Shown here: positions 7,417 through 14,452 of the stretch, piece after piece
How the letters are laid out: each line of letters starts with the position of its first letter
How positions within the stretch are numbered: position 1 is the first letter of the stretch
Assembly (NCBI GenBank): GCA_031547305.1
Contig: JAVBSC010000003.1
Location: forward strand, 1 to 25,765
Reading direction: 5' to 3'
DNA: 25,765 nucleotides
Source: JAVBSC01 sp031547305
GTDB taxonomy: Bacteria; Desulfobacterota; Desulfovibrionia; Desulfovibrionales; Desulfovibrionaceae
Notes under the pieces: generated by a model
Database searches by the model: none
The model's input: the letters and a program-made list of their open reading frames with translations, nothing else
What the model was told of the DNA's origin: nothing
Made by a program: the position numbers and the translations under genes

Positions 7417-8214
7417 TTACAACCAATTGCGCAGGACCGGCATGGAATCCTCTATGTCCCGCCAGGTGAACAATTCCAGCATATGCACGCAGTCCGGCGG
7501 CAAAGCCCGAAAAAATTTACGGGCGGTCAATTCCGCCGTTCCACCCAGCAGACTGAGCGGACCATGCCAGGAGGGCTTGCCCGGCTTTGGCGCGTTCAGG
7601 TGCGCCATACGCGCGCGGCAGAGCAGTTCCGGCCGCCTGAGCAGATCCTCATGCCCATAGGACAATATATGCCCCAGATCCGGGCACAGGGAGCAGTCCC
7701 ATCCTACTATGAATCGCTCCCAGGGCACAAGGCTTGCCCCATTAATATTTTCCAGCAGAATATCCCGCGCCTCGCGCCCTCCGCCCAGCCAGGCGCCGGT
7801 AAATTCCTCCAGCAGCCTCAACGCTTCATCGGCATCACGCAATACCGGGGGGTGCAGCACCGCCCGCCGGACATCCAGGAATTCCAGCTTGTCCATGAGC
7901 TTAAGGCAGATCTCCGCCTCTTTCCTCCCGCTCTCCCAGCGCAGATCCACGGGCAGATGCACATGCCAGCTGAGCGGCAAATCCCGCAACTCCAGCGGCA
8001 AGTCATCCCGCCCGTAAGCCAGGGAGCTTTCCGACTCCATAAACAACAGGCCCACTTCCCGCACCCGCCCGGCCAGAAAGCGGCAATTCTCCACGATGCT
8101 CCCAGGCGTTACCCAGGACGGCGCGGCTATTGGATATGGAAATAAGCCAGGGGGCTCCGCCCCGCCTTCCTGTCGCATCAGCGGCGGCTTAGGTGCGTAA
8201 CCGGCAAAGTTCAT
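7417..8214 (-). CDS. Xylose isomerase-like TIM-barrel protein, probably cobamide-remodelling CbiR
   Basis: The 265-aa product resembles the AP-endonuclease-2/xylose-isomerase TIM-barrel superfamily. Most specifically it resembles CbiR, a metal-dependent phosphodiesterase that cuts the nucleotide loop of cobamides so that salvaged B12 forms can be rebuilt. Seen: FPYPIAAPSWVTPGSIVENC, a barrel start typical of that group; EVGLLFME; HVHLP; LHPP; and putative metal ligands in ILLENING, CPDLGH, AHLNAPKPGKPSWHG and MLELFTW. No other cobamide gene is in the window, so context does not confirm it, and I leave the symbol blank. The N-terminal ~25 residues are proline/glycine-rich and overlap a GC-rich repeat unit (8151-8165), so the start is uncertain; the ATG at 8178 is the alternative. 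A weak AT-rich hairpin (7390-7409) follows the stop. Confidence 0.6.
   Translation of the reverse strand: MNFAGYAPKPPLMRQEGGAEPPGLFPYPIAAPSWVTPGSIVENCRFLAGRVREVGLLFMESESSLAYGRDDLPLELRDLPLSWHVHLPVDLRWESGRKEAEICLKLMDKLEFLDVRRAVLHPPVLRDADEALRLLEEFTGAWLGGGREARDILLENINGASLVPWERFIVGWDCSLCPDLGHILSYGHEDLLRRPELLCRARMAHLNAPKPGKPSWHGPLSLLGGTAELTARKFFRALPPDCVHMLELFTWRDIEDSMPVLRNWL
8151..8165. repeat. 15-nt GC-rich unit shared with the hisD-purC spacer, inside the cbiR-like reading frame
   Basis: The minus strand here reads GCGGGGCGGAGCCCC, identical to plus-strand 10294-10308 in the hisD-purC spacer. It encodes about residues 17-21 of the CbiR-like protein. The rest of the barrel sequence starts just after it. 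Confidence 0.5.
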
Positions 8215-8287
8215 TTGACGCCGCCTTGCCGCTCCAGGCGGCTAACGCCGCACACCTCCGGTCCGGTCGGGGAATGAAGAATCCTCC

Positions 8288-8391
8288 CCAAGGCGCCGGG
8301 GTTCTTGGTCTTTTTATTGGTATGGCTGTTCCGCTTCGCGGAACAGCCATACCGTAAATGGGAACCAAAGAGCGTGGCCCCTTGGCCGGGG
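8288..8391. repeat. Nested inverted-repeat structure in the fabI-cbiR spacer
   Basis: The 213-bp spacer 8215-8427 holds no convincing gene. Its centre is a 16-bp perfect stem (8319-8334 with 8338-8353) with loop TTC. Outer complementary pieces flank it: GGTTC/GAACC, TTGGT/ACCAA and CCAAGG/CCTTGG. There is no U-run after the stem on either strand, so it is not a canonical terminator. It could be a processing hairpin, a REP-like element or the remains of a small mobile repeat. Confidence 0.5.
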
Positions 8392-8427
8392 GCACGGTGG
8401 ACGGAGTCCGCCGATCATAATACGACA

Positions 8428-9207
8428 TTATTCATCAGCCAGTTGAATGCCGGAGGTATTGTAGCCGGCGTCCACAAACATGACTTCGCCGGTTACGCCG
8501 GAGGCCAGGGGGGAGGCCAGGAACAGGGCGGCGTTGCCCACGTCGTCGATATCCACGTTTTTATTCAGGGGGCTGTGCTTTTCAATGTGGCTGAGGATTC
8601 TGCCAAAACCGGAAATGCCGGAGGCGGCCAAAGTTTTGATGGGGCCGGCGCTGATGGCGTTGACGCGGATGCTCCTGACGCCCAGATCATAGGCCAGGTA
8701 CCGCACGGAGGCCTGAAGGGCCGCCTTGGCCACGCCCATGACGTTGTAGTTGGTGATGAAGCGGTCCGCACCGTAATAGGTCAGGGTAAGAATAGAAGCG
8801 TTATCCGTAAGGATAGGTTCAAAAGCATGGCAGAGCGCGGTCAGGGAATAGGCGGATATGTCCAGGGCAAGGGCAAAACCGGCGCGGGAGGTGTCGATAA
8901 AGCGGCCCTGCAAATCCTCGCGGTTGGCAAAGGCCACTGCGTGCACCAGAATATCCGCCTGGCCCCAGTTTTTTTTCACGATTTCCGCGGCGGACGCGAT
9001 CTGCTCGTCGCTGGTCACGTCACAGGGAAAGGTGAAGGACCCGCCCAGTTCTTTGGCCAACGGCTCCACCCGTTTCTGGATGGCTTCCCCAGGCCAGGAA
9101 AAGGCCAGCTCCGCGCCGTTGTCCTTGAACGCCTTGGCAATGCCGTAGGCAATACTGCGATTGTTCGCGAGTCCGAAAATGATGGCTTTTTTACCTTTGA
9201 GCAGCAT
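8428..9207 (-). CDS. fabI: Enoyl-[acyl-carrier-protein] reductase (NADH)
   Basis: Catalyses the last reduction of each fatty-acid elongation cycle; cytoplasmic short-chain dehydrogenase-fold enzyme and the triclosan target. The 259-aa product matches FabI length. Seen: the nucleotide-binding GLANNRSIAYGIA at 12-24, CDV (cofactor adenine pocket), and HAVAFANRED at 89-98. The catalytic pair is Tyr154 and Lys161 in NYNVMGVAK, with Tyr144 ten residues before the first, the exact spacing of E. coli Tyr146/Tyr156/Lys163. A C-terminal SGVTGEVMFVDAGYN closes the fold. The start has AGGAGG 5 nt upstream. It lies 35 nt after purC on the same strand, with no terminator between them, so the two are probably co-transcribed. 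Confidence 0.96.
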   Translation of the reverse strand: MLLKGKKAIIFGLANNRSIAYGIAKAFKDNGAELAFSWPGEAIQKRVEPLAKELGGSFTFPCDVTSDEQIASAAEIVKKNWGQADILVHAVAFANREDLQGRFIDTSRAGFALALDISAYSLTALCHAFEPILTDNASILTLTYYGADRFITNYNVMGVAKAALQASVRYLAYDLGVRSIRVNAISAGPIKTLAASGISGFGRILSHIEKHSPLNKNVDIDDVGNAALFLASPLASGVTGEVMFVDAGYNTSGIQLADE

Positions 9208-9242
9208 TGCTCCTCCTAAATAGATAGCTGTTGATATCTTTG

Positions 9243-10139
9243 TTAAATAATTAAACTTTTTCCGGTAAGCCTACGGTAAGCGTCCAGATAGCGCTCCTGG
9301 CTTTGCTCGACAATCTCCGCGCTCAGGGGCGGAGCCGGGGCTTTTTTATTCCAGGGCCGGGTTTCCAGCCAGTCGCGCAAGAGCTGTTTGTCAAAGCTGG
9401 GCTGGCTTTTGCCAGGCGCATATCCGGCGCGGGGCCAGAAGCGCGAGGAATCCGGCGTGAGCACTTCGTCTATCAGAATCACTTGGCCCTGCACAAGCCC
9501 GAATTCAAATTTGGTGTCCGCGATGATTATGCCCAAATCCCTGGCGTAATCCCGGCCGGCTTTAAAAATGGCCAAGGACGCATCCCGGACTTTGGAATAA
9601 ACAGCCTGGCCGAGCAGTTTTTCCGCTTCCGCCGGAGTGATGTTCTCATCATGGCTGCCCAGGGCCGCCTTGGTCGACGGGGTAAATATGGGCGCATCCA
9701 GGATCTGGCATTCCAGAAGCCCGGCCGGCAGGGTCTGGCCGCAGACTTTGCCGGCGGCCTGGTAATCCTTCCAGCCGGAACCGGCCAAGGCGCCGCGCAC
9801 CACGCATTCCACAGGCAGGGGAGCGGCTTTGCGCACCAGCACGGAACGCCCCTCCAACATCGGCTTATACCCTTGCAAGAGCGCGGGGAAGCGCTCCACT
9901 CGCGATTCCCGCATATGGTTCGGGATTATGTCCCTGAACTTGTCCATCCAGAATAGGGTGAGCTGGTTTAGCACCACGCCCTTGTAAGGGATGGGTTTGT
10001 CCAGAATCACGTCAAAGGCGGACATGCGGTCCGTTGTGACAATGAGCAGGGTTTCGGAATCGATTTCATAAATATCCCGGACTTTGCCGCGTGAAAGTAA
10101 CGGGTACTCCTTGATCTCGGTCTTTGTAACGACTTGCAT
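9243..10139 (-). CDS. purC: Phosphoribosylaminoimidazole-succinocarboxamide synthase
   Basis: Joins aspartate to CAIR with ATP hydrolysis to give SAICAR, a late step of de novo purine synthesis. The 298-aa product is the longer, yeast-Ade1-like form rather than the ~237-aa E. coli form. Seen: LLSRGKVRDIYEI (ATP-binding glycine loop), TTDRMSAFDVI, the VVRGALAGSGWKDYQ motif, GSHDENI, and DTKFEFG followed by LIDEVLTPDSSRFW, the conserved catalytic/metal region. The start ATG has AAAGGA 7 nt upstream. hisD lies 194 bp upstream and fabI 35 bp downstream, all on the same strand. A purine gene beside a histidine gene is metabolically reasonable, since both pathways share AICAR, but this may be chance. 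Confidence 0.95.
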   Translation of the reverse strand: MQVVTKTEIKEYPLLSRGKVRDIYEIDSETLLIVTTDRMSAFDVILDKPIPYKGVVLNQLTLFWMDKFRDIIPNHMRESRVERFPALLQGYKPMLEGRSVLVRKAAPLPVECVVRGALAGSGWKDYQAAGKVCGQTLPAGLLECQILDAPIFTPSTKAALGSHDENITPAEAEKLLGQAVYSKVRDASLAIFKAGRDYARDLGIIIADTKFEFGLVQGQVILIDEVLTPDSSRFWPRAGYAPGKSQPSFDKQLLRDWLETRPWNKKAPAPPLSAEIVEQSQERYLDAYRRLTGKSLII

Positions 10140-10222
10140 AAACCATTCCTTTACCGGGGAGGCTCAACTCCACCGGGGCAGACCCAGCCTGAGCCGAGCC
10201 CGTTACCCGCGCCCGTCTCACC

Positions 10223-10310
10223 GGCGCGCCGTTACGCAAAGCGTACCGGCACGCCATAAACGGACTCCAAGGGGCATTGCCCCCTGGCGGGACGCGGGGC
10301 GGAGCCCCGC
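10223..10310. repeat. Cluster of three GC-rich hairpins in the hisD-purC spacer
   Basis: In the spacer 10140-10333: (a) 10223-10255, a stem of GGCG+GCCG+TACGC with two mismatches and an AAA loop; (b) 10271-10283, GGGGC/GCCCC with an ATT loop; (c) 10294-10310, GCGGGGC/GCCCCGC with a GGA loop. None is followed by a U-run on the minus strand, so transcription from hisD may pass into purC. Part of (c) recurs inside the cbiR-like gene. Confidence 0.55.
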
Positions 10311-10333
10311 AGCATTACCAGACAAAATACAAC

Positions 10334-11638
10334 TTATCCCAATCTAATCAAAGCCGAGCGGGCGTGGGCCTCCAGCTCTTCCAAACGGGCCAGGCGGGCC
10401 ACCAGTGGGGCGCTGCTCCGGGTGAAGTCCCGGCTGGGGGCCAGCAGACTGGTTTTTTTGCAAAAGGTCTGCACGCCTAGGGCGGAGGAAAATCTGGCCG
10501 TGCCCATGGTGGGCAGGACGTGGTTTGGCCCGGCAAAATAGTCGCCAAGGGGTTCCGGGGCGTAATGGCCCATGAATACGGCCCCGGCGTTGCGGATTTT
10601 CGGCAGCAGGGCCCAGGGATCATCCACCAGCAGCTCAAGATGCTCCGGGGCGATGCGGTTGGCGATTTGCAGGGCCAGATCCAGGTCCGGCACAACCGCT
10701 ATGGCCCCCCAGTCCTTCAGGGATTGGGCCGCTATCTGGAGGCGGGGCAGCGTTGTAAGCTGGCAGGACAGCTCGGCGGCCACGGATTCGGCCAGGGCCG
10801 GGGAATCCGTGAGCAGCACGGAGCAGGCCAGAGGATCGTGTTCGGCCTGGGAAAGCATATCCGCAGCGACCCAGGCCGCCTTGGCGCTTTTGTCGGCCAG
10901 GATCAGGATCTCGCTGGGGCCGGCCAGCATGTCTATGCCCACCGTGCCGATGAGCAGGCGCTTGGCCGTGGCCACCCAGATGTTGCCCGGTCCGGCGATC
11001 AGATCCACAGGCTTGAGCGAGCCGGCCCCGTAGGCCAGGGCGGCCACGGCCCAGGCCCCGCCGCAGGCGTGGACCTCGCCTATGTCCAAAAGCCGGGCGG
11101 CGGCCAAAATGTACGGGTTAAGGGTTCCGTCCCTGCGCGGGGGCGAGACCACGGCCAGTTCCCGCACGCCGGCCACCCTGGCCGGCACGGCGTTCATGAG
11201 CAGGCTGGAAATGAGCGGGGTTTCTCCGCCGCGCCCGCCGGGCACATACAGGCCGGCCCGGTCCACCGGACTGACCAGTTGGCCAAGCAGGCCGCCGTCC
11301 GGACTGGTCTGAAACCAGGATTGCGCTTTCTGGGCCTCGTGAAAAGCGCGGATATTGGCTATGGCGGCGCGCAGGATGCCCAGATCCTCGGCGGAAACTG
11401 TTTTGACGGCCGCGTCCAGCTCCGAGGCGGAAACGCGGAATGAGGTTTCGGCAAAATCCGGACAGTCGAAGCGCCGGGTGTACTCCAGTACAGCTGGCAA
11501 GCCTTCGGCGCGCACCCTGGCCAGGATGGCCCGGACGTCTTCTTCAACGCCGGCGTCCACCGCGTCTCTGCTCCGGAGGCCGGCGCACAGATCCGAAGCC
11601 GCTTCAAGATCGGGTATTTTCAATATGTTGCAAGGCAT
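10334..11638 (-). CDS. hisD: Histidinol dehydrogenase
   Basis: Zn-dependent enzyme that oxidises L-histidinol to L-histidine in two NAD-linked steps, ending histidine synthesis. From the ATG at 11638 the product is 434 aa, the same length as E. coli HisD. That ATG has AGAGG 4 nt upstream; an open extension of 49 codons upstream has no ribosome-binding site and overlaps a promoter and a terminator, so I reject it. Motifs seen: GPGNIWVATAKRLL, GIDMLAGPSEI, SQAEHDPLA (zinc ligands), APEHLEL with the catalytic pair Glu332-His333, and HYAPEPLGDYFAGPNHVLPT. Position six of GPGNxYV is Trp rather than the usual Tyr, a mild substitution. No other his genes are adjacent, so the pathway is dispersed. 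Confidence 0.95.
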   Translation of the reverse strand: MPCNILKIPDLEAASDLCAGLRSRDAVDAGVEEDVRAILARVRAEGLPAVLEYTRRFDCPDFAETSFRVSASELDAAVKTVSAEDLGILRAAIANIRAFHEAQKAQSWFQTSPDGGLLGQLVSPVDRAGLYVPGGRGGETPLISSLLMNAVPARVAGVRELAVVSPPRRDGTLNPYILAAARLLDIGEVHACGGAWAVAALAYGAGSLKPVDLIAGPGNIWVATAKRLLIGTVGIDMLAGPSEILILADKSAKAAWVAADMLSQAEHDPLACSVLLTDSPALAESVAAELSCQLTTLPRLQIAAQSLKDWGAIAVVPDLDLALQIANRIAPEHLELLVDDPWALLPKIRNAGAVFMGHYAPEPLGDYFAGPNHVLPTMGTARFSSALGVQTFCKKTSLLAPSRDFTRSSAPLVARLARLEELEAHARSALIRLG

Positions 11639-11673
11639 AAAACCTCTGATCAGCATCATTTTCGCAAGGGAGA

Positions 11674-11702
11674 ATTGTAGCCGGGATGAGCGCAAAAGTC
11701 GA
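11674..11702 (-). promoter_or_regulatory. Candidate sigma-70-type promoter of hisD
   Basis: On the minus strand TCGACT (11702-11697, 4 of 6 match to TTGACA) is followed after exactly 17 bp by TACAAT (11679-11674, 5 of 6 match to TATAAT). The predicted start is near 11667, about 29 nt before the hisD ATG. It lies between the terminator of the upstream genes and hisD, where a new promoter is required. Confidence 0.5.
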
Positions 11703-11715
11703 GGCCGGACGGCAT

Positions 11716-11752
11716 AAAAACACGCTCCCGGCGGGAGTCCGCATCGGGAGCG
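11716..11752 (-). terminator. Rho-independent terminator after the HIT-ihfA pair
   Basis: An 8-bp stem CGCTCCCG/CGGGAGCG (11723-11730 with 11745-11752) is followed on the minus strand by TGTTTTTATG. It starts about 68 nt past the stop of the IHF-like gene. Confidence 0.75.
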
Positions 11753-11820
11753 CTTACATAACCGAGCCAGCGTTGTTTGCATCAACGCTCAGGCCTGGAG
11801 AAAAAGCGGCGAAACCGGAA

Positions 11821-12114
11821 CTATTTATCGTTCAGTTCCGCGCGAAACTTCCTGGACAGCCTGAACACCACCACCTTGCGCGGGGGCAGGACTATGGTTT
11901 CATCGGTCTGCGGGTTACGCCCCTTGCGCGCCTTTTTGGCATAGGCCTCAAACTTGCCGAAGCCGCTGACCAGCAGGGCGTGATCCTTTTTTATCGCCTG
12001 CTTGACGATGCGCAGAAGCGATTCCACAACATCCTTGATTTCTGAACGGTTTCTGTTGGTCTTTTCATAAATCATGTCGACAATGTCGGCTTTCGTCAGC
12101 GTGTTTCCACTCAT
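11821..12114 (-). CDS. ihfA: Integration host factor alpha-like DNA-bending protein (HU/IHF family)
   Basis: Small nucleoid protein that bends DNA, supporting sigma-54 promoters, recombination and chromosome packing. The 97-aa product begins MSGNTLTKADIVDMIYEKT, close to the IHF-alpha start. It carries the GFGKFEAY turn, the DNA-inserting arm motif KARKGRNPQT with the intercalating proline, and PRKVVVFRLSRKF. HU and IHF-alpha are hard to tell apart by eye; the N-terminal LTKAD(I)…YEKT and the extended C-terminus favour IHF-alpha. The ATG at 12114 has GGAG 6 nt upstream; a TTG six codons earlier is less likely. It lies 41 nt downstream of the HIT gene and is probably co-transcribed. A terminator follows. 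Confidence 0.82.
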   Translation of the reverse strand: MSGNTLTKADIVDMIYEKTNRNRSEIKDVVESLLRIVKQAIKKDHALLVSGFGKFEAYAKKARKGRNPQTDETIVLPPRKVVVFRLSRKFRAELNDK

Positions 12115-12155
12115 GTGACACTCCGGGGCCAATTTAGTTATATGATCCTGGTTAA

Positions 12156-12590
12156 TTACAGCCTACTGATTATGCCGGCGGCCATTTCGGATATACGCGC
12201 CTGGCTTTCGTACTTGCCTGGCGCCCAGGGCATCAACCCGTCCCTGTTGAAGCGCGGAATAAGATGCCAATGAACGTGAAAAACCATCTGCCCGGCGGCC
12301 GCGAAATTGTTCTGCACGCAGTTCAGGCCGTCGGCCTTGCAGGCCTCCATTACCGCCCTGCCGAGCTTGCCCGCGACCTTCAGGACGGGTTCGCCAAGTT
12401 CCGGCGGCAGGTCCATCAATGTGGCAAAGTGCGCTTTGGGCACAAGCAGACTGTGCCCTGGGCAAACCGGGTTTATATCCAGGAAGGCGATCACTTTGTC
12501 GTCTTCGTAAAGCTTGGCGCAAGGCAATTCGCCACGGATAATCCGGCAGAACACGCACCCGGCCGCGCTCTGTTCAGGCGTTCCAGCCAT
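12156..12590 (-). CDS. HIT-family nucleotide hydrolase
   Basis: Histidine-triad protein; the Hint-like branch hydrolyses purine nucleoside phosphoramidates and adenylates such as AMP-lysine. The 144-aa product has the triad HVHWHLIP (His105, His107, His109), the zinc-type cysteine pair CVFC (12-15), and the core LDINPVCPGHSLLVPKAH. The Trp between the second and third triad histidines is unremarkable. The start ATG has AAGGA 7 nt upstream. A 16-nt leader, including the start codon, is identical to that of purC. It is the first gene of a two-gene unit with the IHF-like gene; I see no functional reason for the pairing. Confidence 0.9.
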   Translation of the reverse strand: MAGTPEQSAAGCVFCRIIRGELPCAKLYEDDKVIAFLDINPVCPGHSLLVPKAHFATLMDLPPELGEPVLKVAGKLGRAVMEACKADGLNCVQNNFAAAGQMVFHVHWHLIPRFNRDGLMPWAPGKYESQARISEMAAGIISRL

Positions 12591-12772
12591 AAACCATTCC
12601 TTTCCGGCAACGTAACCGGCCTTGGCTGTTACTTATTGTTTTGAACTTACAGTTAAATGCCGGTTGGAGCAAGAATTTTTTGGCATTTGCCGCAAAAAAT
12701 ACGGAGAAGTTTTGCATAATTACCTGAACTGGAACTCTTTGCTTTACCCGAAAAAATGTTTATCCTCCGTAA

Positions 12773-13789
12773 ATGGATTTTTATCACCCGGAACCGCGAA
12801 ACTCCGCCCACGTTATATATCCCGTGTTTATACCTTTTGCCGGCTGCGCCCGGCGCTGCATATTCTGCGCCCAGACCGCCCAGACCGGGCAGGCGGAACG
12901 CACCGCGCAAGCCGCGCTGGCGGGGCTTGCGCAAGCTCTTAAGTTGCGTGCCGTCCAGGGGGGTGCGCCGGTGGAGTTGGCTTTTTACGGCGGCACCTTC
13001 AGCGCCCTGCCCCTGGCGGAGCAACTGGCCTGCCTGGAACTGGCAGCCGAGTTGCGGGAAAAAGGCCTGCTTTGCGCCCTGCGCTGTTCCACCAGGCCGG
13101 ACGCCATTGATGAGAAAATTCTGGCGCGCTTCAAAGAATATGGGCTGAACACCGTGGAGTTGGGCGTGCAAAGCTTCAGCCCGGCCGCCCTGGCCGCTTC
13201 CGGCCGGGCCTACGACGGCGCCCTGGCGGTGCGGGCTTGCGAGATGGTGCGGGAGTATGGCCTGGTCCTGGGTATCCAGCTTTTGCCAGGTTTGCCCGGC
13301 TCCAGCCCGGAAGATTTTTTACGGGATATTGAAACGACAGCCGGGCTGGCTCCTGACTTCGCCCGCCTTTATCCTTGCCTGGTGCTGGAAGGGACAGGCC
13401 TGGCGGAACTCTGGCGCGCCGGCTCTTACGCGCCATGGGAGCTGGAGCCTTGCCTGGACCGGCTGGCCGCCGCCCTGCCGCGGCTCTGGAACGCGGGCAT
13501 AAAGGTCGTCCGCCTGGGCCTGGCCCAGGAGCAAAGCCTGGCCGGACAAATCCTGGCCGGCCCGGTTCACCCCAACCTTGGCGGCCGGGCCAGAGCCAGG
13601 GCCTTGCTCGACCTTGTCCGGAACGCCCTGGCCGCCTTTGGCAAAACGCCGCAAGCGCTTTACTGCCCCAGACGCTTTCAGGGGGAAATCTGGGGGCAGT
13701 CCGGGGAACTTAAGCCCATCTATGCCGGGCTTGATCTTTTGCCGGAAAAATTGCACTGGTGGGATGAAGATTATTTCCGGCTGCTTTAG
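12773..13789 (+). CDS. Uncharacterised radical SAM protein (Elp3/HemN-like core)
   Basis: Should bind a [4Fe-4S] cluster and cleave S-adenosylmethionine. The cluster motif CARRCIFC (Cys25, Cys29, Cys32) follows FIPFAGC. Next come ELAFYGGTFSALP (SAM-binding glycine strand), RCSTRPDAIDEKIL, NTVELGVQSFSPAAL, GIQLLPGLPGSSPEDF and RLYPCLVLEGTGLAELW. This series is shared with Elp3/HemN-type proteins and with a widespread group of short anaerobe proteins of unknown function. It lacks the C-terminal GNAT domain of Elp3, so I do not call it a tRNA acetyltransferase. An in-frame TAA directly precedes the ATG, so translation cannot start earlier, yet no Shine-Dalgarno is visible. The 182-bp upstream region (12591-12772) holds a 7-bp hairpin (12655-12661 with 12682-12688) and no clear promoter. 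fur follows 54 nt downstream. Confidence 0.8.
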   Translation: MDFYHPEPRNSAHVIYPVFIPFAGCARRCIFCAQTAQTGQAERTAQAALAGLAQALKLRAVQGGAPVELAFYGGTFSALPLAEQLACLELAAELREKGLLCALRCSTRPDAIDEKILARFKEYGLNTVELGVQSFSPAALAASGRAYDGALAVRACEMVREYGLVLGIQLLPGLPGSSPEDFLRDIETTAGLAPDFARLYPCLVLEGTGLAELWRAGSYAPWELEPCLDRLAAALPRLWNAGIKVVRLGLAQEQSLAGQILAGPVHPNLGGRARARALLDLVRNALAAFGKTPQALYCPRRFQGEIWGQSGELKPIYAGLDLLPEKLHWWDEDYFRLL

Positions 13790-13843
13790 AGCCGCCGCCG
13801 GAGCCCGTGCTCCATCATAACCCAAAGCAATACTGGACCAGCT

Positions 13844-14281
13844 ATGACAAAAAAACCTGCCGAGTTTTTTATGGAATATATAGCCTCACGCGGGTTGAAG
13901 TTCACGCCGCAGCGGAGGCTGATCGCGGAAACCCTGTTCGCCGGGTCCGGGCACCTGAGCAGCGAGGAACTGTACCACAAATTACGCGAGCTGGATTCCT
14001 CCATAGGCCAGGCCACTGTGTACCGCACCTTGAAGCTGCTCTGCGAATCCGGCTTGGCCAAAGAAGTGAACTTCGGGGACGGCATTGCCCGCTTTGAACC
14101 CAGGCACGACAATACCCATCATGATCACCTGATTTGCGAAAAATGCGGCAAGACCCAGGAAATACTGGATGAAAATATTGAAAAGCTTCAGGTGGAGGTG
14201 GCCGCCAAATACGGCTACACCCTGACCTCGCACAAAATGTACTTGTACGGACTGTGCCAGGACTGCCGGAAGGCCAAATAA
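13844..14281 (+). CDS. Fur-family metal-dependent repressor
   Basis: Winged-helix repressor of the Fur/PerR/Zur family. In the 145-aa product: GLKFTPQRRLI and QATVYRTLKLL (recognition helix), metal-site His37 in SGHLSSEEL, RFEPRHDNTHHDHLIC with Glu85, His93 and His95, and structural-zinc pairs CEKC (98-101) and CQDC (138-141). Position 85 is Glu. In PerR the matching residue is Asp, and Asp/Glu at this site is known to separate peroxide-sensing PerR from Fur, so an iron-sensing Fur role is favoured. Zur cannot be fully excluded. It lies 54 nt after the radical SAM gene on the same strand. No ribosome-binding site stands out. I could not spot a Fur box upstream. Confidence 0.88.
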   Translation: MTKKPAEFFMEYIASRGLKFTPQRRLIAETLFAGSGHLSSEELYHKLRELDSSIGQATVYRTLKLLCESGLAKEVNFGDGIARFEPRHDNTHHDHLICEKCGKTQEILDENIEKLQVEVAAKYGYTLTSHKMYLYGLCQDCRKAK

Positions 14282-14411
14282 GAAGAAGCCGGAAGACTCA
14301 GCCTTCCCGGGCTTGAGACTGTTGGCAAAGTCAGCGGACCGCCGCGCTGGCGTGAGCGAAGCTTGTTTCGCCGTTAAGCACCGGAACCGGCGTCTTAAAG
14401 TTAGAATATTC

Positions 14412-14444
14412 AAAGTCCGGGAGGCTTCGCCTCCCGGACTTTTT
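14412..14444. terminator. Strong hairpin terminator between fur and the arylsulfotransferase-family gene
   Basis: A 14-bp perfect stem (14412-14425 with 14429-14442) has loop TTC and is followed by TT and then CATTTTT on the plus strand. On the minus strand it starts 9 nt after the stop of the convergent gene and ends in ACTTTG, so it may serve both directions. The stretch 14282-14411 between it and fur has no gene I recognise. Confidence 0.8.
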
Positions 14445-14452
14445 CATTTTTC

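Noticed and set aside
6706..8145. 479-codon plus-strand open frame across the DHH and cbiR-like genes
   Set aside because: It runs antisense through two well-supported genes and their spacer, with no domain or ribosome-binding site; a codon-bias artefact.
8189..8428. Small minus-strand frame (79 codons) in the fabI-cbiR spacer
   Set aside because: It is made of hairpin-forming sequence, overlaps the cbiR-like start, and shows no family features.
8428..9207. Ala at the FabI position equivalent to E. coli Gly93, a triclosan-resistance site
   Set aside because: Ala is the natural residue in many sensitive FabI proteins (for example S. aureus), so it does not signal resistance.
11639..11785. 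49-codon N-terminal extension of hisD
   Set aside because: It has no ribosome-binding site, overlaps a terminator and a promoter, and would exceed the standard HisD length, which the internal ATG matches exactly.
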